5,460 bases of DNA. It comes from an uncultured Cloacibacillus sp. GTDB taxonomy: Bacteria > Synergistota > Synergistia > Synergistales > Synergistaceae. Position numbers and translations under genes: made by a program. Shown here one piece after another: positions 1 through 5,460 of the stretch (position 1 is its first letter; each line of letters begins with the position of its first letter). The stretch lies in the NCBI GenBank assembly GCA_934511335.1, contig CAKSWL010000164.1:1-5460 (forward strand), written 5' to 3'. The notes under the pieces are model-generated. The model did no database searches. It was not told the DNA's origin and saw only the letters and a list, made by a program, of their open reading frames with translations.

Positions 1-641
1 CGGCAGGATAGCACGCCGTCGTAATGAGGGTCGCCAGGCAGAGAGCGGAAGATGGCCTCCGCCCGCTCAAGGTGCTCGCGCGCCTCACCCTTCCGGTTTT
101 CCGCCAGCAGACAGAAGGCTATATTGGTATTGCAGGTCGCGGTCTCGGAGTCGACCCCTTCCAGCTGCTCAAGCAGGCGCAGGGATTTTTCAAAAAAATC
201 CGCCGCCTCTTTGCTCTTGCCCGACTTGAGCAAGGCCTGCGCCATGTTGTTATAAAGACTCGCCCAACGGTAATCAACGGCGGGCAGCAGTTCGCGGTAA
301 CGCGCCTCGACGCTGCGGTAGAGCCGCAGCGCCTCCGGTATCCGCTTGAAAGCCGCTTTGGCCGCTGCATAGTTCAGCATGGCAGTCGCGTGATCGATGC
401 CGCCGCAAAGGCCGCTCTCTGAAAGCAGCGCAAGGGCGCGTTCCGCCGCGGCGCAGCTTTTTTCTTCCCTGCCGCAGACGCGCCAGAAGCCTATCAGCTC
501 ATTGAAGCAGGAGGCCGCCGTCAGAGGGTCGCCTTCACCTTCGCTTTTTACGGCCACATCTTCCAGGTATCGTCCCGCCTCATTCACCATTCCCCGGGAG
601 AGCATAGATTCAAACCGCCGCAGCACCTCATCAATTTCCAT
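1..641 (-). CDS. Tetratricopeptide-repeat protein, C-terminus cut by window edge
   Basis: A frame opening at ATG 641 stays open through 213 codons to the left edge, so the end of the gene is outside the window. The product starts MEIDEVLRRFESML and has no signal peptide or membrane segment, so it is probably cytoplasmic. At least four helix-turn-helix repeats of TPR type are readable at about residues 39-73, 85-118, 127-160 and 168-201. The clearest is the third (ASLYNNMAQALLKSG, then KEAADFFEKSL), with the small-residue and aromatic spacing of a TPR. Repeats are about 42 residues apart, longer than a minimal 34-residue TPR and like kinesin-light-chain-type repeats. The start is supported by AAAGGAGG (653-660) eleven bases upstream. 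It follows the SDR gene by 56 bases with no terminator, so co-transcription is likely. TPR proteins usually scaffold protein contacts; I cannot name a partner or function. Confidence 0.82.
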   Translation of the reverse strand, partial: MEIDEVLRRFESMLSRGMVNEAGRYLEDVAVKSEGEGDPLTAASCFNELIGFWRVCGREEKSCAAAERALALLSESGLCGGIDHATAMLNYAAAKAAFKRIPEALRLYRSVEARYRELLPAVDYRWASLYNNMAQALLKSGKSKEAADFFEKSLRLLEQLEGVDSETATCNTNIAFCLLAENRKGEAREHLERAEAIFRSLPGDPHYDGVLSC

Positions 642-652
642 CCGACGACCGC

Positions 653-660
653 CCTCCTTT
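653..660 (-). promoter_or_regulatory. Ribosome binding site of the TPR gene
   Basis: AAAGGAGG on the minus strand is a near-complete anti-16S complement, placed eleven bases before the ATG at 641. It supports this start for a gene whose end is not in the window. Confidence 0.7.
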
Positions 661-697
661 CAAACTATTCGCCCCGCGTGAATGAGAGTTGCCGCCG

Positions 698-1471
698 TTA
701 CAGCAGCTGCGTTCCGCCGCCGGATACGATCAGCGTCTGTCCCGAGACCCAGGATGACATCGGGGAGGCGAAGAAGAGCACCGCCGAGGCGATATCTTCG
801 GGAACGCCAAGCCTTTTAAGAGGCGTCGAGGCAAGCATCGCCCGCTCCATTTCATCGGTGAGCACGCCGGCGAGCGCGTCGGTCTTTATCGCGCCGGGGG
901 CCACAGCGTTCACTCTAACGGGAGCGACGTCGATCGCCATCTGACGCGTCAGCGCGTTAACGGCGCCCTTCGAGGCGCTGTAGACAGACATATTGGCGCC
1001 GCTCATGACGCTCGCCATGGAGCTGACGTTGACGATAGAGCCGTACCCGGAACGCTCCATGTAAGGAAGGCAGAGGCGGGAAAATCTGAAGATGCTGTAG
1101 ACGTTGAGGTTGAATATCTTGGCCAGGTAGTCGTCGGTAAGCGCCTCAAAATGCTCTTTACCTCCGCCGCCGCCTCCCGTATTGTTGACAAGGATATTGA
1201 CCGCGCCGAAATCGCGCGCCGCCTCCTCAACGACAGCTATGCCGTCCAGCTCCGCAAGGACGTCGCATCGATAAGCCTTTGCCTGAACGCCGCAGTCCGA
1301 AGCGATCTCCGCCGCGGACCGCGCCGCCGCCTCGTAGTTTATATCAAGCAGCGCGACCGCCGCGCCCGCCTCCGCAAGCATCCGTGCCGAGGCTTTTCCA
1401 ATGCCCGCAGCCGCCCCCGTGACGACGGCGACCTTACCCCTTAAATCCGTGAGTCTGTCCGCTCCCAGCAT
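698..1471 (-). CDS. SDR family oxidoreductase, 7-alpha-hydroxysteroid dehydrogenase (HdhA)-like
   Basis: This is a classical short-chain dehydrogenase/reductase of 257 residues, cytoplasmic and probably tetrameric as is usual in the family. The Rossmann motif TGAAAGIG (18-25) binds the dinucleotide, and Asp43 at the end of strand 2 (LLDIN) is the residue that normally selects NAD(H) over NADP(H). The NNAG motif reads NNTGG (96-100) and leads into six consecutive glycines (99-104). Asn123, Ser151, Tyr164 and Lys168 form the catalytic tetrad, with the S-to-Y spacing of 13 and YxxxK intact. The C-terminal part (PGAIKTDAL, RLGVPEDIA, SSWVSGQ, VSGGGTQLL) closely matches my memory of E. coli HdhA, as does the N-terminal length. 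A bile-acid or other hydroxysteroid substrate is therefore plausible but unproven; 3-oxoacyl-ACP reductase or sugar dehydrogenase are alternatives. The start has GGGGGA (1481-1486) nine bases upstream and a good promoter ahead. Confidence 0.9.
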   Translation of the reverse strand: MLGADRLTDLRGKVAVVTGAAAGIGKASARMLAEAGAAVALLDINYEAAARSAAEIASDCGVQAKAYRCDVLAELDGIAVVEEAARDFGAVNILVNNTGGGGGGKEHFEALTDDYLAKIFNLNVYSIFRFSRLCLPYMERSGYGSIVNVSSMASVMSGANMSVYSASKGAVNALTRQMAIDVAPVRVNAVAPGAIKTDALAGVLTDEMERAMLASTPLKRLGVPEDIASAVLFFASPMSSWVSGQTLIVSGGGTQLL

Positions 1472-1510
1472 AACCGCTCATCCCCCATCAGGTTTTTCAA
1501 TGATTTTACC

Positions 1511-1539
1511 ATCATATTGTATGAACGTCCTCCGGTCAA
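1511..1539 (-). promoter_or_regulatory. Sigma-70-type promoter for the SDR/TPR unit
   Basis: Read on the minus strand, TTGACC (1534-1539) and TATGAT (1511-1516) each match the -35 and -10 consensus at five of six positions and are separated by exactly 17 bases. Transcription would start near 1503-1505, giving a leader of about 33 bases before the SDR ATG at 1471. The site sits just downstream of the terminator that closes the preceding operon, where an independent promoter is expected. Seen directly in sequence; activity is inferred. Confidence 0.75.
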
Positions 1540-1575
1540 TCACGCACCGTCTGTCTGGCCGCGCCACCGGCAGGT

Positions 1576-1605
1576 AATAAAAAAGGGCCGGGATCATCCG
1601 GCCCT
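1576..1605 (-). terminator. Rho-independent terminator after the SurA-like gene
   Basis: A perfect 8-bp GC-rich stem AGGGCCGG / CCGGCCCT (1598-1605 with 1584-1591) encloses a six-base loop. On the minus strand it is followed by TTTTTATTA, a good U-tract. It begins 27 bases past the TAG stop of the SurA-like gene and precedes the SDR promoter, so it should end the nrnA-truB-ribF-surA-like transcript. The plus-strand side has only a poor, interrupted T-run, so termination is mainly on the minus strand. Confidence 0.9.
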
Positions 1606-1632
1606 GTGTATTTGATTTTTGCTGTATTTACG

Positions 1633-2691
1633 CTAGTCTTTTTTATCCTCTGACGCCGCTGGCACCGTCTGGTCGGCGGAAGCCGCCTCGGCCGCCCTCT
1701 CCTCGGGGAAGATCGAGGCGTCGAGCACCTTCACGTTCGCGCGCTCGATCAGCTCTTTGTAAAACTTTTGCTGGGCCTCCTGCATCTTCTGATTCTTTAT
1801 CGTCGCAGTCACATCGCCGCTTACCTCGTTATAGGGCAGTACACGCTCCGCCTCTTTGCTGCGTTTGATGGCAATATAGCTGTGCCCCTCTCCCGCGCCC
1901 TCAACAGGGGTTATTTTGTTCAGCGGATAATCCTTGAGGACGGCGAGCTCTTTCTGCCGCATCATCTGCTCCGTAACCAGCATCGGTTTGTCATAGGAGG
2001 TCGCCATCTCGATATCGTTCTTGTATTTTTCTATCTCGGCGTCCCATCCCGCGCCGCCGGCGATCGCCTTCTGGGCCGCTTCAGCCGCCGCCTTGTCTTT
2101 GAAGGTGGCGATATTGACCATTACGCCCGCGGGCTGTTTGAAGAGGAAGTTTTTCGCCGTATCGTAGAAGGCGCGGGCCTCTTTCTCCTCCACCGTGATA
2201 TCCTTCTCAAGCGACTCCATGAGCTTCTGCATCTGGAGCTGTTTTTTGATGTCACCTTTTATCTGTTTTTCGGTGATACCGCTGCGCTTCATGAACTCCA
2301 TAAACTCCTCGCGCGTGGGATAGCTGTCCATCGCTCTTATATAGGCCGCGTTTATCTCATCGCCGGGGACCTCTATCTTCCGATTAGCGATCTCCTTCTC
2401 CAGCTCCGCCTGGATCACGATGCCGTCGAGCGCGGCCCTTCTGATCTGCGGAATATCCGCCGAGGTCATGCTGCTGCCGTATTGCTCGGAGATGCGCGCC
2501 GCGCTTTTTTCCAGTTCGGAACGCATGATGTTTTTGCCGTTGGCCTCCGCCACCGGGTAATCGCGCATCCCCTCTTCTCCGCCTCTGCTGCCGCGGGCGT
2601 AAAGGCCGTATCCGGCAAAGCATGAAGCCACAAAAAAGAGTATTACGATGACCATTATCACCTTAGTGTAATTCCGCATAGTTTTCAGCAA
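1633..2691 (-). CDS. SurA N-terminal domain chaperone, PpiD/SurA-like, membrane- or lipid-anchored
   Basis: This looks like an extracytoplasmic folding factor of the SurA/PpiD/PrsA group. The 352-residue protein starts MLKTMRNYTK, then a hydrophobic segment (11-27), typical of PpiD-like inner-membrane anchors. Within it VASC (21-24) fits a lipobox, so processing to a lipoprotein at Cys24 is an alternative. A SurA-N-type helical domain follows from about residue 46 (VAEANGKNI and RSELEKSAARI) to about 165. Residues 187-277 have the size and pattern of a parvulin domain but lack the usual AxHIL histidine (VNIA instead) and the GGxLG segment, so isomerase activity is doubtful. A helical stretch (about 286-320) and an Ala/Glu/Asp-rich charged tail end the protein. 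The start is TTG at 2691, with GGAGGA nine bases upstream; the in-frame ATG at 2679 would sit too far from it. The gene lies 77 bases after ribF and ends at a terminator. Confidence 0.85.
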   Translation of the reverse strand: MLKTMRNYTKVIMVIVILFFVASCFAGYGLYARGSRGGEEGMRDYPVAEANGKNIMRSELEKSAARISEQYGSSMTSADIPQIRRAALDGIVIQAELEKEIANRKIEVPGDEINAAYIRAMDSYPTREEFMEFMKRSGITEKQIKGDIKKQLQMQKLMESLEKDITVEEKEARAFYDTAKNFLFKQPAGVMVNIATFKDKAAAEAAQKAIAGGAGWDAEIEKYKNDIEMATSYDKPMLVTEQMMRQKELAVLKDYPLNKITPVEGAGEGHSYIAIKRSKEAERVLPYNEVSGDVTATIKNQKMQEAQQKFYKELIERANVKVLDASIFPEERAAEAASADQTVPAASEDKKD

Positions 2692-2701
2692 GGGAAATCT
2701 T

Positions 2702-2708
2702 CCTCCTC
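2702..2708 (-). promoter_or_regulatory. Ribosome binding site that decides the TTG start of the SurA-like gene
   Basis: On the minus strand a GAGGAGGA stretch lies about nine bases before the TTG at 2691. The next in-frame ATG (2679) would be about 21 bases from the site, too far for normal initiation. The TTG start also restores the MLKxMR-type N-terminus that I associate with PpiD-like anchors. Confidence 0.7.
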
Positions 2709-2768
2709 AAAAAATGATCCAACATACTATTTTTAACTCGACTATGATACGATAGCGCCGCGATACTG

Positions 2769-3692
2769 TCAAAGAACCGAGGCGAATTTACCAAGCTCCT
2801 CGCCCTTAGCCGAGATATATTCCGCGCATTGTGCCGAACAGACGCCGACGTCTTCACTGATCTGCCGTATAAGCGCCTCCGCGCCGTCAAACTTCCGTTC
2901 GCCGCGGATACGCCCAATGATGAAGAGCCTTAGATGCGCGTCATAAAGCTCGCCGCAGAAACCTAGCACGTGCACCTCGCAGCGCGGCCTCCTGCCCGCG
3001 CCAAAGGTGGGATTGCCGCCGATGTTGAGCGCGGCGCCGCGCCACTCTCCCCCTATATATGAGAGGGCGGCGTAAACGCCGTGCGGCGGGTATATCTTGC
3101 CATCCTCGAGCGGGATATTCGCGGTGCGGTAACCAAGATTTCGCCCGCGCTCCTCTCCTTTGGACACCGTGCCGCTGATTATGAAGGGATAGCCTAAGAG
3201 CGTCGAAGCCAGCGCCATTTCGCCCGCCATCACGGCCCTCCTCGTCTCGGTACTGCTCACCACGTGCCCGTCGAGCCGGTAAGAAGAGATGACGTCACAC
3301 GACCAGCCCCGCTCCCGCGCAAGTCCCGCGAGCACCTCGGAGCCTCCGGAACGCCCTCTGCCAAAGCGAAAGTTCTCACCGACGACAAGGCCTCCGACGC
3401 GGTATTTCTCCGCGATATAGGCCACGAAATCCTCCGGCGTGAGCGCCGCGAATTCATGGGTGAAATGTATCTTTTCCATGTGCGGTATACCGAGGCGGCG
3501 GGCGATCAGGTCTCTCTCTGAAGGGGTAAAGAGCAGCTTAAACTTATCGCGGTTGAGCAGCATCCGCGGATGCCCCTTAAAGGTAATCACTCCCCAGCCG
3601 GTCCCCAGCCGCGCGGCCTCCTCTTTCGCCCGGTCAAGAAGCCGGCGGTGGCCGCGATGAAAGCCGTCAAAGGCTCCAAGCGCGTAGATCAT
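2769..3692 (-). CDS. ribF: RibF, bifunctional riboflavin kinase / FMN adenylyltransferase
   Basis: RibF converts riboflavin to FMN and then FAD with two ATP. The 307-residue length is typical. The N-terminal nucleotidyltransferase half has GAFDGFHRGH (6-15), TFKGHP (37-42), FTPSERD (55-61), VVGENFRFGRGRSG (103-116) and the SSTETR signature (146-151). The C-terminal flavokinase half has GRNLGYRTANI (183-193), PPHGVY (202-207), LNIGGNPTF (222-230), catalytic-type Glu239 in CEVHVLGF, and RGERKF (263-268). Two family motifs deviate: flavokinase GxPTAN has Arg189 for Pro, and the TFxPHP motif has Gly40 for Pro. The protein begins only five residues before the GxFDG motif, shorter than E. coli RibF. 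The ATG overlaps the truB stop as ATGA and has a strong GGGAGG (3702-3707) nine bases upstream. The residues expected to do chemistry are present, so I expect activity, though kinase function deserves a check. Confidence 0.94.
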   Translation of the reverse strand: MIYALGAFDGFHRGHRRLLDRAKEEAARLGTGWGVITFKGHPRMLLNRDKFKLLFTPSERDLIARRLGIPHMEKIHFTHEFAALTPEDFVAYIAEKYRVGGLVVGENFRFGRGRSGGSEVLAGLARERGWSCDVISSYRLDGHVVSSTETRRAVMAGEMALASTLLGYPFIISGTVSKGEERGRNLGYRTANIPLEDGKIYPPHGVYAALSYIGGEWRGAALNIGGNPTFGAGRRPRCEVHVLGFCGELYDAHLRLFIIGRIRGERKFDGAEALIRQISEDVGVCSAQCAEYISAKGEELGKFASVL

Positions 3693-4627
3693 TCTGCGCC
3701 GCCTCCCTGAATTATGATGTTGACCTCCGGCGCCAGCTCAAAAGTCCCGTCGTGCCTCCGCGCCGCGCAAATGGAAAAAATCCTTTCCGAAGCGACTATC
3801 ACTCTGCCGGCCGACGGCGCACGTCCAGGGAACGGGCGGCGCTTCAGCCCTTTAAGCGGCACCGGCCGTCCGTGGCGGAGCTGCTCAAACGAATCGTCGT
3901 CCGCTTCGTAACCGGGAAACATTCCGTAAAGACTGCCTACGGGGAGCAGTTCCCGGGCAAGCTCCGCGCGGGACATTTTAAACAGCGTCTCCGCGTCTTT
4001 AGCCCCGTCGATAGAGAACGGGCCGCAGGAAACCCGCGTAAGGCGGCTCACGTGCGCCAGCGAGCCGAGACGTTCGCCGAGGTCGCGGGCGAAGCTGCGG
4101 ATGTAGGTCCCCTTATGACAGTCGACACGAAGCCTGATGCGGCCGTCCCCGTCAAGCGGCGAAAGGCGCGATATCCGCACAAAACAAACCGGCTTCGCCT
4201 CCGGTATGACGGCCCGGCCGCCGCGCGCCAGCAAATGCGCCCTCTCCCCGTCGATGTGGACGGCGGAGACCGCGGGCGGAGACTGCATGCGCCAGCCCAT
4301 AAAACCGCAAAGCGCCCTGTCGATCAGCTCGTCGGAGATATGCTCCCACGACGCCCGCGCCGTCACTTCGCCGCTTGCGTCGTCGGTCGAAGTAGCCGCG
4401 CCGAAAGTGATCTCCGTCTCATATCTCTTGGGCAGTCCCATGACGAAATTAGAGAGCCGCGTCGCCTGTCCGGCAAGCACCAGCAACAGGCCGGAGGCGG
4501 TAGAATCGAGTGTGCCTCCGTGTCCGGTCTTGATCTTTCTGCCCAGGATGCCGCGCACCCTCTGGACGCAGTAGGTGCTTCTGAGCCCCTCGGGCTTATT
4601 CAGCGGAAGAATTCCCGAAAGCGACAT
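3689..4627 (-). CDS. truB: TruB, tRNA pseudouridine(55) synthase
   Basis: The enzyme isomerises uridine 55 in the T-arm of tRNA to pseudouridine. The 312-residue product has the usual TruB length. In order: an N-terminal GILPLNKPEG strand (5-14), the catalytic loop GHGGTLD with nucleophile Asp41, Tyr69 in the KRYE motif (family base-stacking Tyr), TSTDDASGE (79-87), QSPPAVSAVHIDG (115-127), and the KGTYIRSFARDLG motif (172-184) with Arg177 expected to pair with the catalytic Asp. A weak C-terminal PUA-like part follows. The family consensus of the catalytic loop is GHTGTLDPxATG; here it reads GHGGTLDSTASG, so a Thr and a Pro are replaced, but the Asp is intact. The ATG at 4627 lies inside the end of the preceding gene, with a modest GAGG (4637-4640) nine bases upstream, so translation is probably coupled. 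Its stop overlaps the ribF start. Identification is by motif, not alignment. Confidence 0.95.
   Translation of the reverse strand: MSLSGILPLNKPEGLRSTYCVQRVRGILGRKIKTGHGGTLDSTASGLLLVLAGQATRLSNFVMGLPKRYETEITFGAATSTDDASGEVTARASWEHISDELIDRALCGFMGWRMQSPPAVSAVHIDGERAHLLARGGRAVIPEAKPVCFVRISRLSPLDGDGRIRLRVDCHKGTYIRSFARDLGERLGSLAHVSRLTRVSCGPFSIDGAKDAETLFKMSRAELARELLPVGSLYGMFPGYEADDDSFEQLRHGRPVPLKGLKRRPFPGRAPSAGRVIVASERIFSICAARRHDGTFELAPEVNIIIQGGGAE
3702..3707 (-). promoter_or_regulatory. Ribosome binding site of ribF inside the truB 3' end
   Basis: GGGAGG on the minus strand is nine bases before the ribF ATG at 3692 and lies within the last codons of truB. It supports the ATGA-overlap start despite the unusually short N-terminus of RibF. 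Confidence 0.65.
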
Positions 4628-5460
4628 ACTCTTCCGCCTCTTTTTTCACCAGCGCAAGCGTATTTTCAAAGGAGCCGGGGATTTTCGCGCCCGCGGCGTT
4701 TATGTGTCCGCCTCCGCCAAACTTCGCGGCAAGGCGGCGCGCGCTGTAGGGCTCGCGGCTCCTCACGCTGAGTTTGGCCTCTCCCTTTTTCTCCGCGAGG
4801 AAGAGCGCCACCTTCACGCCCCTTATGCGCATCAGCATATTAACGAGGCCGTCAAGAGCGTTGGAGTCCGCCTCCGCCGCCTCGGCCTCGAAGTCGCGGA
4901 GCCAGAAAAGAGCGCACTTTCCGCCGGCAAACAGCTCCGTGCGCGAGAGGGCGAGCCCCCAGAGACGCAGGATTTTATCCGTCATATTTTCGTTGACGCG
5001 GTCGTCGATCTCCGCCGGCTTCGCGCCGGCTTTAAGCAAGACCTGCGCGCAGCGGTGGCTTTCCACCGAGGTCGAACTGTAACGGAAGTTGCCGTTGTCG
5101 GTTACCAAGGCCGTATAGAGAGCCGACGCCTCTTCCGCGGCGATCCCCCTTCCGTAAGCTTCAAGTATCGCGGTGATAATCTCCGCGGTGGCAGAAGCCT
5201 CCGGCACGACCAAATTTGTTTTGGCAAAATTCGTGTTGTCGCCGTGATGGTCTATGTTGACGGAGTCCGCGCAGGCCGCCAGCAGTTCCCGCATATCGGC
5301 AGGAGCGCGCCGCTCCGTGCTGATGTCGACGGCGACAAGCAGCGCTCCCGCCGCCTCCCGGGGCGTGAGCTCGCTCCCAGCGCGCAGCTCCTCTGAAAAG
5401 GGAAAGAAAGAAAACACCTCCGGAAGCCGGTCCCGCGAAAAAATCAAGACGGACTTACCA
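4596..5460 (-). CDS. nrnA: DHH/DHHA1 family phosphoesterase, NrnA-like (oligoribonuclease / pAp phosphatase), N-terminus cut by window edge
   Basis: Family members degrade 2-5 nt nanoRNAs and often dephosphorylate 3'-phosphoadenosine 5'-phosphate in the cytoplasm, using Mn/Mg bound by Asp and His residues. The reading frame is open to the right edge, so 287 residues are visible and the start is outside. The visible part opens with GKSVLIF, which fits the strand after the first metal-binding motif; that motif (usually DxDxxGS-like) is therefore off-window. An Asp in VAVDIST (visible residue 45), the signature IDHH (69-72) and TDNGNF (Asp 121) supply the remaining metal ligands. The C-terminal DHHA1 domain carries GGGGH (248-252) followed by INAAGA, the substrate-binding loop. 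A TTG at 5447 would be a possible start but would discard the conserved N-terminal domain, so I reject it. The gene overlaps truB by 32 bases, indicating one operon. RecJ-like or cyclic-dinucleotide phosphodiesterase relatives are less likely because of the short NrnA-like layout next to truB. Confidence 0.88.
   Translation of the reverse strand, partial: GKSVLIFSRDRLPEVFSFFPFSEELRAGSELTPREAAGALLVAVDISTERRAPADMRELLAACADSVNIDHHGDNTNFAKTNLVVPEASATAEIITAILEAYGRGIAAEEASALYTALVTDNGNFRYSSTSVESHRCAQVLLKAGAKPAEIDDRVNENMTDKILRLWGLALSRTELFAGGKCALFWLRDFEAEAAEADSNALDGLVNMLMRIRGVKVALFLAEKKGEAKLSVRSREPYSARRLAAKFGGGGHINAAGAKIPGSFENTLALVKKEAEEYVAFGNSSAE

Noticed and set aside
119..370. A minus-strand open frame of 83 codons in the TPR gene region
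   Set aside because: It is in a different frame from the TPR protein, which is open for 213 codons with repeated TPR patterns and a strong ribosome binding site.
1441..1488. A short out-of-frame ORF of 15 codons beginning with ATG at 1488 and overlapping the SDR start, as a possible leader peptide
   Set aside because: It has no ribosome binding site of its own and its first codons overlap the site used by the SDR gene; nothing in its codons suggests attenuation.
1556..1566. Short inverted repeat TGGC-CGC-GCCA upstream of the SDR promoter
   Set aside because: Four-base GC arms are expected by chance in GC-rich DNA, and there is no second copy nearby to suggest an operator.
1768..2625. A plus-strand open frame (285 codons) opposite the SurA-like gene
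   Set aside because: The minus-strand frame has an N-terminal hydrophobic anchor, a SurA-N motif, a ribosome binding site and a downstream terminator; the plus frame has none of these and is a shadow.
2692..2768. Possible promoter (TAGTAT, GATCAT) and near-palindrome CTATCGTATCATAG in the ribF to SurA-like gap
   Set aside because: The -10-like hexamers match only four of six positions with no suitable -35, and the palindrome has mismatched centre pairs and no T-run, so neither a promoter nor a terminator can be supported.
3752..4771. A long plus-strand open frame (339 codons) opposite truB and the end of nrnA
   Set aside because: It is antisense to two confidently identified genes, has no recognisable domain and an Arg/Pro/Ala-rich composition typical of antisense frames in GC-rich DNA.
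4575..5396. A plus-strand open frame (273 codons) opposite the DHH phosphoesterase
   Set aside because: The opposite strand carries IDHH and GGGGH motifs in a continuous frame; the plus-strand product has no recognisable motif.
5445..5447. TTG as the start of the DHH phosphoesterase
   Set aside because: The frame continues upstream to the window edge with GKSV, matching the family, and starting here would remove the first metal-binding motif.

Overview
Every supported gene in this window lies on the minus strand, so transcription runs from high to low coordinates. Coding DNA is GC-rich with many G/C-ending codons. The order nrnA-type phosphoesterase, truB, ribF is the tail of the widespread bacterial infB-rbfA-nrnA-truB-ribF translation/RNA-processing operon. 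Next comes a membrane-anchored SurA/PpiD-type chaperone, which suggests a cell with a periplasm or other extracytoplasmic folding space. Together with an SDR resembling 7-alpha-hydroxysteroid dehydrogenase and a TPR protein, this makes me suspect a gut- or anaerobe-associated diderm such as a Synergistota member. That placement is an inference from gene content and has not been tested by alignment.

Layout from right to left: (1) 5460-4596, a DHH/DHHA1 phosphoesterase whose N-terminus lies beyond the right edge. (2) 4627-3689, TruB tRNA pseudouridine-55 synthase, overlapping the previous gene by 32 bases. (3) 3692-2769, RibF flavokinase/FAD synthetase, overlapping truB by an ATGA junction. (4) 2691-1633, a SurA-N-type chaperone with a TTG start, followed by a clear intrinsic terminator at 1576-1605. 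(5) A new transcription unit with a good sigma-70-type promoter at 1511-1539 drives an SDR oxidoreductase (1471-698). (6) A tetratricopeptide-repeat protein (641 to the left edge, C-terminus missing) probably shares that transcript, since no terminator separates the two.

The first unit combines housekeeping functions: nanoRNA/pAp turnover, tRNA modification, flavin cofactor synthesis and envelope protein folding. The second unit is accessory: a probable NAD-dependent alcohol/ketone (possibly hydroxysteroid) dehydrogenase and a soluble TPR scaffold. I see no mobile element, CRISPR array, tRNA, rRNA or defence system. The window looks mostly ordinary. The points most worth a second look are the promoter/palindrome ahead of the SDR, the hydroxysteroid dehydrogenase resemblance, a lipobox-like motif and degenerate parvulin region in the chaperone, and substitutions in normally conserved RibF and TruB motifs.
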